Shown: positions 8,117 through 16,932 of the stretch, one piece after another | Layout: every line of letters begins with the position of its first letter | How positions within the stretch are numbered: position 1 is the stretch's first letter | Source: Bacteroidota bacterium | Lineage (GTDB): Bacteria > Bacteroidota > Bacteroidia > Sphingobacteriales > Sphingobacteriaceae | Assembly (NCBI GenBank): GCA_023450085.1 | Contig: JAEXHI010000025.1 | Span: forward strand, 124,001-188,000 | Reading direction: 5' to 3' | Length of the DNA stretch: 64,000 nt | Program-made: the position numbers and the translations under genes | Notes under the pieces: generated by a model | What the model was told of the DNA's origin: nothing | What the model saw: the letters and a program-made list of their open reading frames with translations, nothing else | Database searches by the model: none

Positions 8117-8922
8117 TGAATACAGCAAAAACAGCAATCCATTTTACGGACAATTATCTGCTCAATCCGACAAACCCAATTTCGGTAAACCTTATCGGGG
8201 CAGGTGGCACAGGCTCAAAAGTATTGACCGCTTTAATGGAAATAAACGAGAGCTTGATAGCGTTGGGACACGCAGGGTTGCAAGTCCGCCTTTGGGATGA
8301 TGATGTTATCACGAGTGCCAATTTAGGCAGACAGCGTTTTTTTGAAAGTGAAACAGGATTGTACAAATCGGTTGCATTGATAAACCGTATCAATCGTTGC
8401 ATCGGTACAAATTGGAAAGCCGAAACGGTAAAATTTGAAAAGGACAAGTTTGGTAGAATACCCGAAAAAGCAAGGGCAATCATTACTATTACTTGTGTGG
8501 ACAATGTACAGGCGAGGTTTGGCGTTGCTGAAATTCTTAAAGAAATAAGTTACCGCAGACACTACCAAGATGAGCCGAAATATTGGTTGGATTTTGGCAA
8601 CAGCCAAGATACAGGACAAGTGCTACTATCTACTATCGGAGAGATAAAGCAACCCAATTCAGAGAAATACCAAACGGTGGCAAGCCTGCCATTTGTTACC
8701 GATGAATTTGGCGAATTGCTGAAGCAATCCGAACAAGAGGATAACACGCCAAGTTGCTCCCTTGCCGAAGCGTTGGAACACCAGGACTTGTTTATCAATT
8801 CCTCATTAACCCAAATGGGTTGTTCTTTGCTGTGGAACTTATTTCGCAGGGGAATGACTGAATACAAAGGATTTTTTCACAATCTGAAAGATTTCCGCAC
8901 CCACCCGATAAAAGTCGCCTGA
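8113..8922 (+). CDS. PRTRC ThiF-family E1-like enzyme
   Basis: 269 residues. The nucleotide loop GAGGTGSKV lies at about 28-36. The E1 signature RLWDDDVITSANLGRQRF (about 57-74) and CVDNVQARFG (about 127-136) contain the Asp, Arg and Gln residues used in ATP binding and adenylation of a ubiquitin-like C-terminus. No CxxC zinc pairs are evident. Cysteines that could carry a thioester exist (for example near SCSLAEALEH) but none can be assigned. Last gene of the PRTRC cluster, followed by a terminator. Confidence 0.9.
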   Translation: MMNTAKTAIHFTDNYLLNPTNPISVNLIGAGGTGSKVLTALMEINESLIALGHAGLQVRLWDDDVITSANLGRQRFFESETGLYKSVALINRINRCIGTNWKAETVKFEKDKFGRIPEKARAIITITCVDNVQARFGVAEILKEISYRRHYQDEPKYWLDFGNSQDTGQVLLSTIGEIKQPNSEKYQTVASLPFVTDEFGELLKQSEQEDNTPSCSLAEALEHQDLFINSSLTQMGCSLLWNLFRRGMTEYKGFFHNLKDFRTHPIKVA

Positions 8923-8938
8923 CCCGAAAAGTCGGGCG

Positions 8939-8981
8939 GCAAAAAGACAGATCCTCCCGATGGTCGGGACAGTCTTTTTGC
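8939..8981 (+). terminator. Terminator after PRTRC cluster
   Basis: Outer stem GCAAAAAGAC/GTCTTTTTGC encloses inner stem TCCCGA/TCGGGA. A smaller hairpin CCCGA/TCGGG at 8923-8936 directly follows the ThiF stop. Confidence 0.8.
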
Positions 8982-9396
8982 ATCAAATCGGTGCAACCCC
9001 TTTGTCAAAATGCACCGCTACACAATTTCCTTTCTCTACCTTTTACCAAACAGGTTGCGACATTATTGTGTGGGATATTCATTATCCCAATGATTAGGTA
9101 TGCAATGACTTCTTTTCTTTTCACATAAGCGACCAAAGAAAAGATTCTGTGTTGTGAAACAATTTTTTTTAGTTTTTTTTGGTGTTAAATTGTCTACAAT
9201 AACTATAAATTGTACTTTTGCATCACTCAATGAAAAGAACAGTACAAATATCATCCCAAGTTACTCCGCCTTGATCTTAGGCTAACTGTTATATTTCCCA
9301 ATTTTAATTTATTGGCTTCTCTGTCGTACCCGAAGGTTTTGCTTTCGTGTACATACTTTTCTATTTACATTTTTACCACTTTAAACATAAATTTTT
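8982..9396. other. Intergenic region and long leader of the SulP gene
   Basis: No gene seen. It contains the promoter at 9190-9220 and then about 170 bases of untranslated leader, which could hold a regulatory element; no clear long hairpin was found in it. Confidence 0.4.
9190..9220 (+). promoter_or_regulatory. Bacteroidota-type promoter
   Basis: -33 element TTG at 9190-9192, 20-bp spacer, -7 element TACTTTTG at 9213-9220 (consensus TAnnTTTG). It reads towards the SulP gene. Confidence 0.6.
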
Positions 9397-10932
9397 ATGC
9401 AGAAAATTATCAATTTGTTTGATTTCAAACAGAAAATTAATTACAAAAACGAAATTCTTGCGGGTCTTGCGGTGGCTATGACCATGATACCTGAGTCTTT
9501 ATCCTTTGCTATTCTGGCAGGGCTTTCGCCTTTGACAGGGCTTTATGCAGCTTTTTTAATGGGTATTGTTACTGCAATTTTGGGAGGCAGACCCGGAATG
9601 GTTTCTGGGGGAGCCGGAGCAACGGTAGTAGTACTTATCGCATTGGCAGCATCACACGGTGTGGAATATCTTTTTGCTGCGGTTATATTAGCAGGTGTAC
9701 TGCAATTTTCAGTAGGAATTTTTAAACTGGGTAAATTTGTCCGCCTGATCCCACAACCAGTAATGTATGGTTTTTTAAACGGCCTTGCAGTAATCATTTT
9801 CATGGCACAGGTAGCTCAATTTAAAGTTGTAGAAAACGGGATAGAAGGTTGGATGCAGGGGCCGGCGCTTTATCTAATGGCTGGACTGACATTACTAACT
9901 ATAGCCATCGTATTTATATTGCCAAAATTTACAAAGGCAGTTCCTGCATCTTTAGTAGCAATAATAGTTGTCTTTGGTATTGTATATTTTTTCGGCATCG
10001 ATACTAAAAAAGTAATTGATATCGCCTCTGTAGGAGGTTCTTTACCTTCATTTCACATCCCTTCTATTCCTTTTACTCTGGAAACATTGGAAATTATTTT
10101 CCCTTATGCCTTGGTAATGGCAGGGGTTGGATTGATTGAAAGTCTGTTAACGCTTAATATGGTTGATGAAATAACCAGCACAAAAGGACAATCTAACCGT
10201 GAGACTGCGGCGCAAGGTATAGCCAATATCACCAACGGTTTCTTCGGCGGAATGGGTGGATGTGCAATGGTTGCCCAGACTTTAGTGAATATCGGAGCTG
10301 GAGGAAGAGCCAGACTTTCTGCAATAGTTGCAGCTATAGCAATTTTATTAATCATTCTGGTTGCAGGTCCTGTAATCGAGCAAATTCCAATGGCGGCATT
10401 AGTCGGGGTGATGATGATGGTAGCTATAGGCACATTTGAGTGGGTCAGCTTTCGAATTATTAATAAAATGCCTCGTCACGATATTTTTATTGGTATGTTG
10501 GTAGCAGTTATAACCATAGTATTGCACAACTTAGCTTTAGCGGTTTTGATTGGTGTAGTCATTTCGGCTCTAGTATTTGCCTGGGAGAGTGCTAAAAGAA
10601 TACGTGCAAGAAAATATGTAGATGAAGATGGTGTAAAGCATTACGAAATTTTTGGGCCGCTCTTCTTTGGTTCTACTGCCGCATTTATTGAAAAATTTGA
10701 CTTACTAAATGACCCGAATGAAGTTGTAATTGATTTTAAGGAAAGTAAAGTAGTTGATATGTCTGCTATTGAAGCTTTAAATAAAATTACGGAGAAGTAT
10801 CACAAGGAAGGTAAAAAACTACATTTACGTCATTTAAGCCAAGATTGCAGGCAATTACTTAAAAATGCAGAAACAGTTATTGATGTGAATATTATTGAAG
10901 ATCCTACCTACAAAGTAATGACTAATAAATAG
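9397..10932 (+). CDS. SulP-family anion transporter with STAS domain
   Basis: 511 residues with 10 or more hydrophobic segments in the first 400, including the SulP signature region (GLAVAMTMIPESLSFAILAG, about 22-41) and the glycine-rich SGGAGATVV. A cytoplasmic STAS domain follows at about 410-505 (FGPLFFGSTAAF, VVIDFKESKVVDMSAIEAL). The substrate could be sulfate, bicarbonate or another oxyanion and cannot be told from sequence. It has its own promoter and terminator and precedes the arsenic cargo. Confidence 0.85.
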   Translation: MQKIINLFDFKQKINYKNEILAGLAVAMTMIPESLSFAILAGLSPLTGLYAAFLMGIVTAILGGRPGMVSGGAGATVVVLIALAASHGVEYLFAAVILAGVLQFSVGIFKLGKFVRLIPQPVMYGFLNGLAVIIFMAQVAQFKVVENGIEGWMQGPALYLMAGLTLLTIAIVFILPKFTKAVPASLVAIIVVFGIVYFFGIDTKKVIDIASVGGSLPSFHIPSIPFTLETLEIIFPYALVMAGVGLIESLLTLNMVDEITSTKGQSNRETAAQGIANITNGFFGGMGGCAMVAQTLVNIGAGGRARLSAIVAAIAILLIILVAGPVIEQIPMAALVGVMMMVAIGTFEWVSFRIINKMPRHDIFIGMLVAVITIVLHNLALAVLIGVVISALVFAWESAKRIRARKYVDEDGVKHYEIFGPLFFGSTAAFIEKFDLLNDPNEVVIDFKESKVVDMSAIEALNKITEKYHKEGKKLHLRHLSQDCRQLLKNAETVIDVNIIEDPTYKVMTNK

Positions 10933-10963
10933 CATCGGAATACCCAAGTTTAATATTACAACT

Positions 10964-10995
10964 ACAGCAATAATTTTTAAAAAAATTATTGCTGT
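10964..10995 (+). terminator. Terminator after SulP
   Basis: Perfect 15-bp inverted repeat ACAGCAATAATTTTT/AAAAATTATTGCTGT with a 2-base centre, 32 bp after the stop. Confidence 0.8.
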
Positions 10996-11005
10996 TTAAA
11001 TTTAT

Positions 11006-11023
11006 TATCGTAATATTGCGATA
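11006..11023. promoter_or_regulatory. ArsR-type operator, site 1
   Basis: 18-bp palindrome TATCGTAATATTGCGATA, 21 bp upstream of arsR. Related copies lie at 11393 and 16933. Confidence 0.7.
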
Positions 11024-11043
11024 TATTTATTTTTATAAAACTG

Positions 11044-11373
11044 ATGGGTGTCACAAAAACCGAAATTTTTACAGAACAGCAGAACCATTTAGCTAGTATT
11101 TTAAAGGCACTGGCTCATCCTGCCCGTATAGCTATACTGCAACATATCATTAAACAAAATGCCTGCATCTGTAATGATCTTGTAGAAGAATTGGGATTGG
11201 CACAAGCGACAATTTCACAACACTTGAAAGAGCTGAAAAATATTGGTATCATTAAAGGAAATATAGAAGGAACTAGTGTATGTTACTGTATTAATGAAAC
11301 AGTCTGGAATGAGATTAAGAAGGAACTCAATAGCTTTTTTGTCGAGAATGTAAATAGTAAAGAATGCTGTTAA
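11044..11373 (+). CDS. arsR: ArsR/SmtB-family metalloregulator
   Basis: 109 residues with a winged-helix domain at about 15-90: LASILKALAHPARIAIL, then QATISQHLKELKNIGII as recognition helix. A cysteine pair in the ACICNDLVEELG helix (about 39-42) is the As(III)/Sb(III)-type sensor position, and the tail ends ECC. It should repress the operon until arsenite binds. It has a palindromic operator directly upstream and another upstream of the following gene. Confidence 0.92.
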   Translation: MGVTKTEIFTEQQNHLASILKALAHPARIAILQHIIKQNACICNDLVEELGLAQATISQHLKELKNIGIIKGNIEGTSVCYCINETVWNEIKKELNSFFVENVNSKECC

Positions 11374-11392
11374 GCTTTTTTTAACACCAAAT

Positions 11393-11410
11393 CATCGTAA
11401 CATTGCAATA
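11393..11410. promoter_or_regulatory. ArsR-type operator, site 2
   Basis: CATCGTAACATTGCAATA matches site 1 at 15 of 18 positions. It lies 28 bp before the DUF6428 gene and suggests a second repressed promoter for the rest of the operon. Confidence 0.6.
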
Positions 11411-11438
11411 TAACATTTATTGAGTTAATATCAGAAAT

Positions 11439-11912
11439 ATGAAGCTATCAAAAATTAAAGAAATCCTGCCAACATTAGTAAATGTTGGATTTCAATTAGA
11501 AAACGGAACCTTAGTTCCAGAACATTTCCACGTTACCGAAGTGGGACAAATTACTAAAAACTTTATAGACTGTGGTGGCGTAATCCGTTCGGAAAAAGTT
11601 GTAAACTTCCAATTATGGAATGCAGACGATTTCGAGCACAAATTAAAGCCAGCTAAGCTATTAAACATCATCAAGCTATCCGAAGAAAAATTGGGCATAG
11701 AAGATGCGGAAATTGAAGTGGAATACCAAAGCGAAACGATTGGTAAGTATGATTTGGATTTCAACGGAGAGACATTTGTACTGAAAAATAAAACAACAGC
11801 TTGTTTGGCTCAAGATGCCTGCGGTATTCCTTCCGAAAAAGTAAAGAAAAATTTGGCGGAACTGCCTGTAAATAATGCTAATGCTTGTACTCCAGGTGGC
11901 GGATGTTGTTAA
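11439..11912 (+). CDS. DUF6428-family protein of arsenic operons
   Basis: 157 residues, soluble. The body (KEILPTLVNVGFQLENG, VPEHFHVTEVGQITKNF, DCGGVIRSEKVVNFQLW) matches a family often found in Bacteroidota ars operons. The C-terminus carries several cysteines (ACLAQDACG, NACTPGGGCC), suggesting metalloid binding or delivery. Its function is not established. Preceded by operator site 2 and 12 bp before the DoxX gene. Confidence 0.8.
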   Translation: MKLSKIKEILPTLVNVGFQLENGTLVPEHFHVTEVGQITKNFIDCGGVIRSEKVVNFQLWNADDFEHKLKPAKLLNIIKLSEEKLGIEDAEIEVEYQSETIGKYDLDFNGETFVLKNKTTACLAQDACGIPSEKVKKNLAELPVNNANACTPGGGCC

Positions 11913-11924
11913 AATTGAATTTTT

Positions 11925-12356
11925 ATGTTTTCAAAAATCATTCATACAGATAATTCAAAGACAACAATCATAATCCGACTGATTGTTGGAGGTGTTTTTT
12001 TATCGGAGGGCATTCAAAAATTGCTGTTTCCTGCTTTTCGGGGAGCCGGGCGGTTTGAAAAAATTGGCTTGCCATCTCCTGAATTTCTTGGAAGTTTTGT
12101 AGGCATATTTGAAATCCTTTGCGGAGCACTTATTTTGCTCGGGTTGCTTACAAGGTTAGCAAGTATTCCGCTCATCATCATTATGCTTGTTGCCATTGCC
12201 ACGACCAAAACATCTATTTTGGCTAATGAGGGTATTTGGGAATTGCTGCACGGCAGCCGTACGGATTGGGCGATGCTTTTGGGAAGTATGTTTTTGTTAA
12301 TCAAAGGTGGAGGTAATTGGTCTATTGATAAAATCGTAATGAGAAATGGAGCGTGA
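11925..12356 (+). CDS. DoxX-family membrane protein
   Basis: 143 residues with four hydrophobic segments (about 15-33, 57-75, 80-97, 112-130). GGVFLSEGIQKLLFP and GRFEKIGLPSP are typical DoxX motifs. DoxX-like proteins are linked to quinone or thiol redox stress, and the role here is unknown. The stop overlaps the ChrA start by 11 bp. Confidence 0.85.
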   Translation: MFSKIIHTDNSKTTIIIRLIVGGVFLSEGIQKLLFPAFRGAGRFEKIGLPSPEFLGSFVGIFEILCGALILLGLLTRLASIPLIIIMLVAIATTKTSILANEGIWELLHGSRTDWAMLLGSMFLLIKGGGNWSIDKIVMRNGA

Positions 12357-13473
12357 TATTCAAATAAAGGAAATTGCCAAGCTCTTTCTCAAGCTCGGTT
12401 TTATTGGTTTTGGAGGTCCCGCGGTTCATATTGCTATGATGCAGCAGGAGGTAGTAGTGAAAAGAAAATGGATGAGCGAACAGCATTTTTTGGATTTGTT
12501 GGGAGCTACTAATCTCATTCCTGGCCCCAACAGTACAGAAATGGCGATACACATCGGCTATGACAAAGGCGGTTGGAAAGGATTAATCTTTGCAGGGTTA
12601 TGCTTTATTTTACCTGCGGTTTTCATTACCGGGATATTTGCATGGTTGTATCAGCAATACGGACAATTGCCCGAAGTACAGCCCTTTATTTACGGTATCA
12701 AACCTGCAATCATCGCTATTATCATAGGAGCTGTTTTTCCATTAGCAAAGAAATCAGTAAAGTCCACATTCTTGGCGGTTGTAGGTATTCTTGTTTTGGT
12801 ACTGTCATTATTCGGCATTAGTGAAATCTATTTGATGTTTGGAGCGGGATTGCTGGCAATGGCCTTGTATTACCTTCAGGATACAAAAAATACGCTCCAA
12901 AGTTTTATCCCGCTCGCATTCTTACAAATCGCACAAAGCCCCTTACTGTCTGAAACAAATACCAAATTATTTTGGATATTCCTGAAAATTGGTGCTATCC
13001 TCTACGGAAGCGGTTATGTTCTTTTCGCCTTTTTAGATACGGAATTAGTTGCAACGGGCTTACTCACCCGGCAGCAATTAATGGATGCTATTGCTGTTGG
13101 ACAGTTTACCCCAGGTCCTGTTTTTTCTTCAGTTACGTTTATTGGCTATCAAATCAACGGACTATCCGGAGCAGTTATTTCTACGATTGCTATTTTTCTG
13201 CCGTCGTTTATTTTAGTAGCATTGCTAAATCCCTTGATGAAAAAAATGCGCCAATCTAAAGGACTGTCCATTTTTCTCGATGCGGTCAATGTGGCATCTG
13301 TTGCAATCATAGCCGCTATTTGTCTTACAATGGGCAAAGAAACTATTACTGATTGGCGGACGATATTAATTGCAATGATAAGTGCGATCGTAGTTTTCAA
13401 ATTCAAAAAAATAAATAGTGCCTTTGTGGTTATTGGAGGAGCATTATTAGGGTATTTATTTAATCTTATCTAA
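12346..13473 (+). CDS. chrA: Chromate transporter, CHR family (bidomain)
   Basis: 375 residues with two homologous CHR halves: first half FLKLGFIGFGGPAVHIAMMQ and GPNSTEMAIHIGY (about 11-80), second half FLKIGAILYGSGYVLFAFL and VGQFTPGPVFSSVTFIGYQ (about 210-270). Such proteins expel chromate by proton exchange. Its presence in the arsenic operon points to a multi-oxyanion resistance cargo. Confidence 0.9.
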   Translation: MERDIQIKEIAKLFLKLGFIGFGGPAVHIAMMQQEVVVKRKWMSEQHFLDLLGATNLIPGPNSTEMAIHIGYDKGGWKGLIFAGLCFILPAVFITGIFAWLYQQYGQLPEVQPFIYGIKPAIIAIIIGAVFPLAKKSVKSTFLAVVGILVLVLSLFGISEIYLMFGAGLLAMALYYLQDTKNTLQSFIPLAFLQIAQSPLLSETNTKLFWIFLKIGAILYGSGYVLFAFLDTELVATGLLTRQQLMDAIAVGQFTPGPVFSSVTFIGYQINGLSGAVISTIAIFLPSFILVALLNPLMKKMRQSKGLSIFLDAVNVASVAIIAAICLTMGKETITDWRTILIAMISAIVVFKFKKINSAFVVIGGALLGYLFNLI

Positions 13474-13516
13474 AGTTATCTTAAACAAAATATTTAAACA
13501 ATAAAAATTAGACAAA

Positions 13517-14290
13517 ATGAAAATAGCATTATTCAGTGATATTCACGCCAATTTACCTGCATTAGAAGCATTTTTTGAAGATGTTGAAAAAAGAAAACCA
13601 GACAGTATTTATTGTTTGGGCGATTTGGTGGGCTATAATATTTGGCCAAACGAAGTGGTAAACGAAATCCGTAAAAGGAGAATACCAACCATTGCCGGAA
13701 ATTACGATTTTGGCATTGGCAGAATGAGCAACGAATGCGGTTGTGCCTACAAAACAGACAGTGAAAAAGATAACGGAAATATTTCTATTTCATTCACAAA
13801 TTCTTTGATGAAAGATGAAGAAAGAGCGTATTTGCGTACACTTCCAGCCCATATCAAAGTAGAATTTCAACTGAATGAAGATAAATTGAATTTGCTTTTG
13901 GTACACGGAAGTCCGAGAAAAATAAACGAATATCTTTTTGAAGACCGTGAGGAAAAAAGTATGCTTCGCATTATGGAGCAAGCCGATGCAGACATTATGT
14001 GCTTCGGACACACACACAAACCTTATCACAGAGTTTTAAATTCGGGTATTGACGGTCAAAATCATTTCAGACACGCCATTAATATCGGTTCGGTTGGTAA
14101 ACCGAAGGACAGCGATGTAAGAGGCGGTTATGTAATGTTTACGATTAATGAAAACAGTTCTGTGTTGGACAAAGATAGTATCAGTGTAGAATTTATACGC
14201 TTTGATTATGATATTGAAAGGGCTGCAAAAGCAGTTGAAGAAAGCATTTTACCAAACGAATACGCAGAAAATTTAAGAAGAGGTTACTAA
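13517..14290 (+). CDS. Calcineurin-type metallophosphoesterase
   Basis: 257 residues with the metal-binding motifs in order: SDIHAN (8-13), GDLVGY (36-41), GNYD (66-69), VHGSPR (about 129-134) and FGHTHKPYH (about 164-172). It belongs to the YfcE-like phosphodiesterase group and the substrate is unknown. It lies between chrA and gcvH in the arsenic operon, 16 bp before gcvH. Confidence 0.88.
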   Translation: MKIALFSDIHANLPALEAFFEDVEKRKPDSIYCLGDLVGYNIWPNEVVNEIRKRRIPTIAGNYDFGIGRMSNECGCAYKTDSEKDNGNISISFTNSLMKDEERAYLRTLPAHIKVEFQLNEDKLNLLLVHGSPRKINEYLFEDREEKSMLRIMEQADADIMCFGHTHKPYHRVLNSGIDGQNHFRHAINIGSVGKPKDSDVRGGYVMFTINENSSVLDKDSISVEFIRFDYDIERAAKAVEESILPNEYAENLRRGY

Positions 14291-14306
14291 TCTAAAATTT
14301 ATAAAA

Positions 14307-14684
14307 ATGGAATTTCCAACCGAAAGAAAGTATTCAAAAGAACATACCTGGATAAGCATACAGGACAACACAGGTACAATAGGCATTACAGAATTTGCGC
14401 AAAGTGAATTGGGCGAAATCGTATATGCGGATTTACCAAACGTTGGATATAGTTTTCAGCAGGACGAAGTATTCGGCTCTGTTGAAGCAGTTAAAACGGT
14501 CAGTGATTTATTTATGCCTGTATCGGGTAAAATCACTGAAACGAACGAACTACTTTTGAAAGCACCAACACTCATAAACGACCATCCTTATAAAGACGGT
14601 TGGTTGATTAAAATTGAAATAAAAGACATTACAGAATTAGAAGACTTATTGACATCAAACCAATATAAAGAACTTACAAATTAG
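14307..14684 (+). CDS. gcvH: GcvH-like lipoyl carrier protein
   Basis: 125 residues, the normal length for glycine-cleavage H protein. The lipoyl site is K63 in SVEAVKTVSDL, preceded by the typical GEIVYADLPNVG. No P, T or L proteins are nearby, and the gene sits 2 bp before an arsenite pump. An alternative to a glycine-cleavage role is a lipoyl dithiol carrier that binds or handles trivalent arsenic; this is inference. Confidence 0.9.
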   Translation: MEFPTERKYSKEHTWISIQDNTGTIGITEFAQSELGEIVYADLPNVGYSFQQDEVFGSVEAVKTVSDLFMPVSGKITETNELLLKAPTLINDHPYKDGWLIKIEIKDITELEDLLTSNQYKELTN

Positions 14685-14686
14685 CA

Positions 14687-15721
14687 ATGCAACCAAAATT
14701 CTTAGACAGATACCTTACTTTATGGATATTCCTTGCAATGGCAATTGGCGTGGGTTTGGGTCATTTCTTTCCCAATATTTCTAATGTTACCAACAGCTTA
14801 TCTGTTGGCACTACCAATATTCCATTGGCAATAGGATTGATATTAATGATGTACCCCCCCTTGGCAAAGGTTGATTATTCCTTATTGCCCAAAGCATTTA
14901 GAGATAAAAAAGTAATTGGCATATCCTTATTGCTCAATTGGGTAATCGGCACGCTATTGATGTTTGGATTAGCGGTTTTGTTTTTACGTAACGAACCCGA
15001 TTATATGACAGGCTTAATTCTTATCGGTTTGGCAAGATGTATTGCCATGGTCATCGTCTGGAGTGACTTAGCTAAAGCAAACAGAGAATATACAGCTATG
15101 TTAGTTGCATTAAACAGCATCTTCCAGATATTTACTTACAGCTTTTTAGTTTGGTTATTCATCAACGTATTACCTGCAAAATTAGGATTAGCCAATTTCA
15201 ATGTAAGCGTATCCATGAAAGATGTTACCGAAAGCGTATTGATATATTTAGGTATTCCATTCCTAGCAGGTTTTTTAAGCCGTTACTTCCTTATAAAATC
15301 AAAAGGTATAGAATGGTATAACCGAAAATTCGTCCCCGCAATATCGCCAATTACCTTGTACGCTTTACTGTTTACGATAGTATTAATGTTCAGCTTGAAA
15401 GGCGATAAAATATTGGAATTACCAATGGATGTAGTAAAAGTAGCCATACCGCTAATCATCTATTTTGTGTTGATGTTTTTCGTGAGCTTCTTTATCAATA
15501 AATCTCTTAAAGTTCCTTACGACAAAAACGCATCCATCGCATTTACAGCCACAGGAAACAATTTTGAATTAGCAATAGCCGTAGCAATATCGATTTTCGG
15601 CATTCATTCGCCACAGGCATTTGTGGGTGTTATCGGCCCACTGGTAGAAGTTCCGGTACTGATATTATTGGTAAAGGCAAGTTTATGGCTAAAGGAGAAA
15701 TATTATAGTAAAAAAGACTGA
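14687..15721 (+). CDS. arsB: Acr3-family arsenite efflux transporter
   Basis: 344 residues, ten predicted membrane segments. Key Acr3 features are C118 in GLARCIAMVIVW (membrane helix 4) and the glutamate in GNNFELAIAVA (helix 9). It exports arsenite by proton exchange. Last gene of the operon; its stop is built into a terminator shared with the convergent nhaA. No arsC arsenate reductase is encoded in this cluster. Confidence 0.93.
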   Translation: MQPKFLDRYLTLWIFLAMAIGVGLGHFFPNISNVTNSLSVGTTNIPLAIGLILMMYPPLAKVDYSLLPKAFRDKKVIGISLLLNWVIGTLLMFGLAVLFLRNEPDYMTGLILIGLARCIAMVIVWSDLAKANREYTAMLVALNSIFQIFTYSFLVWLFINVLPAKLGLANFNVSVSMKDVTESVLIYLGIPFLAGFLSRYFLIKSKGIEWYNRKFVPAISPITLYALLFTIVLMFSLKGDKILELPMDVVKVAIPLIIYFVLMFFVSFFINKSLKVPYDKNASIAFTATGNNFELAIAVAISIFGIHSPQAFVGVIGPLVEVPVLILLVKASLWLKEKYYSKKD

Positions 15722-15738
15722 ATTTAAATTTCAGTCTT
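15714..15738. terminator. Bidirectional terminator between acr3 and nhaA
   Basis: Stem AAGACTGAA/TTCAGTCTT with a 7-base loop. It overlaps the end of the acr3 gene and the nhaA stop, serving both converging transcripts. Confidence 0.75.
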
Positions 15739-16911
15739 CTTACTCTTTCTTCTACTTGATAAATTCAAAATCACATATCCTATTATACCCGCAATGAGTG
15801 ATGTTATTAAAACAGATAGCTTGGCCTCTTCAATGAAAACCTGATTGTCAAATGAAAGCATAGATATAAATATGGACATTGTAAAACCTATTCCAGCTAA
15901 TAATCCTAAGCCAATAATGTGAATAAAGTTACTGTTTGCAGGAAGTTGACCTATCCCTAATTTAGAGCATATCAAAGAGGTTACAACAATGCCAATGGGC
16001 TTACCAAAAATCAATCCCAGTGAAATACCTAAACCTAAAGGGGAAGTCAGTCCTTCTATCATTTCCTGATGAATTGTAATATTTGTATTGGCGAATGCAA
16101 AAATGGGAATAATTAGAAAGTTAACAGGTTTTACAAGTGCATGTTCTAGTTTCTCTAACGGAGATTCAACTTCTGTATCATTGGTTGGCAAGGTCATCGC
16201 TACCAGTACACCTGCTATAGTGGCATGAATGCCAGAATGATGCACAAAATACCATATAAACACTCCTGGTATTAGATATAGATAGGGATTCTTAATATTG
16301 AATCGGTTCATCAAAATCAGTACTAGTATTCCAATTCCGGCATAGCCTAGATAGCCTAACTCAATTCCGGATGAATAGAAAATGGCAATTACTAAAATAG
16401 CTATGAGGTCATCCACTATCGCCAAAGCCGCTAAAAATATTTTTAAACTGGTTGGTACTCTTTTGTCTAACAGCGAAATTACGGCCAATGCAAAAGCAAT
16501 ATCGGTAGCCATGGGAATACCCCAGCCGGAAGCTGTCGGGGTTCCTGAATTAAAATATAAATAAATCAATGCGGGGACAACTGCTCCACCGATAGCAGCA
16601 AGGATAGGCAAGATTGCTTTTTTAGGAGAAGAGAGTTCTCCTTCAACAATTTCTCTCTTAATTTCCAGACCTACCAACAGAAAAAAGATTGCCATCAATC
16701 CGTCGTTGATCCACATACTTACGGAATAATTGAGGTGTATGGCTTCATTTTCATACCCCAGCTTTGTGTCCAATAAATTTTGTAGCGGAACGGCCATTGA
16801 TGTATTTGCCACTATCATTGAAATCACTACGCATAAAAAAAGGAGGAAACCTCCAAAATTACTTGATTGAACAAAGTCTTTGAAAATATTTAGATTGATC
16901 TTATCCTTCAT
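15724..16911 (-). CDS. nhaA: Na+/H+ antiporter NhaA
   Basis: 395 residues with the NhaA pattern: VGLEIKREIVEGEL (about 81-94), the paired aspartates in LAIVDDLIAILVIAIFY (D167 and D168 by position of the motif), and GLLAGIGFTMSIFIS near the C-terminus. It exchanges sodium for protons. An ArsR-type box 22 bp upstream suggests it belongs to the arsenic regulon; the proton load from Acr3 or ChrA might explain that link. Confidence 0.93.
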   Translation of the reverse strand: MKDKINLNIFKDFVQSSNFGGFLLFLCVVISMIVANTSMAVPLQNLLDTKLGYENEAIHLNYSVSMWINDGLMAIFFLLVGLEIKREIVEGELSSPKKAILPILAAIGGAVVPALIYLYFNSGTPTASGWGIPMATDIAFALAVISLLDKRVPTSLKIFLAALAIVDDLIAILVIAIFYSSGIELGYLGYAGIGILVLILMNRFNIKNPYLYLIPGVFIWYFVHHSGIHATIAGVLVAMTLPTNDTEVESPLEKLEHALVKPVNFLIIPIFAFANTNITIHQEMIEGLTSPLGLGISLGLIFGKPIGIVVTSLICSKLGIGQLPANSNFIHIIGLGLLAGIGFTMSIFISMLSFDNQVFIEEAKLSVLITSLIAGIIGYVILNLSSRRKSKKTEI

Positions 16912-16932
16912 GTTTTAAATGTAAAAGTTAAA

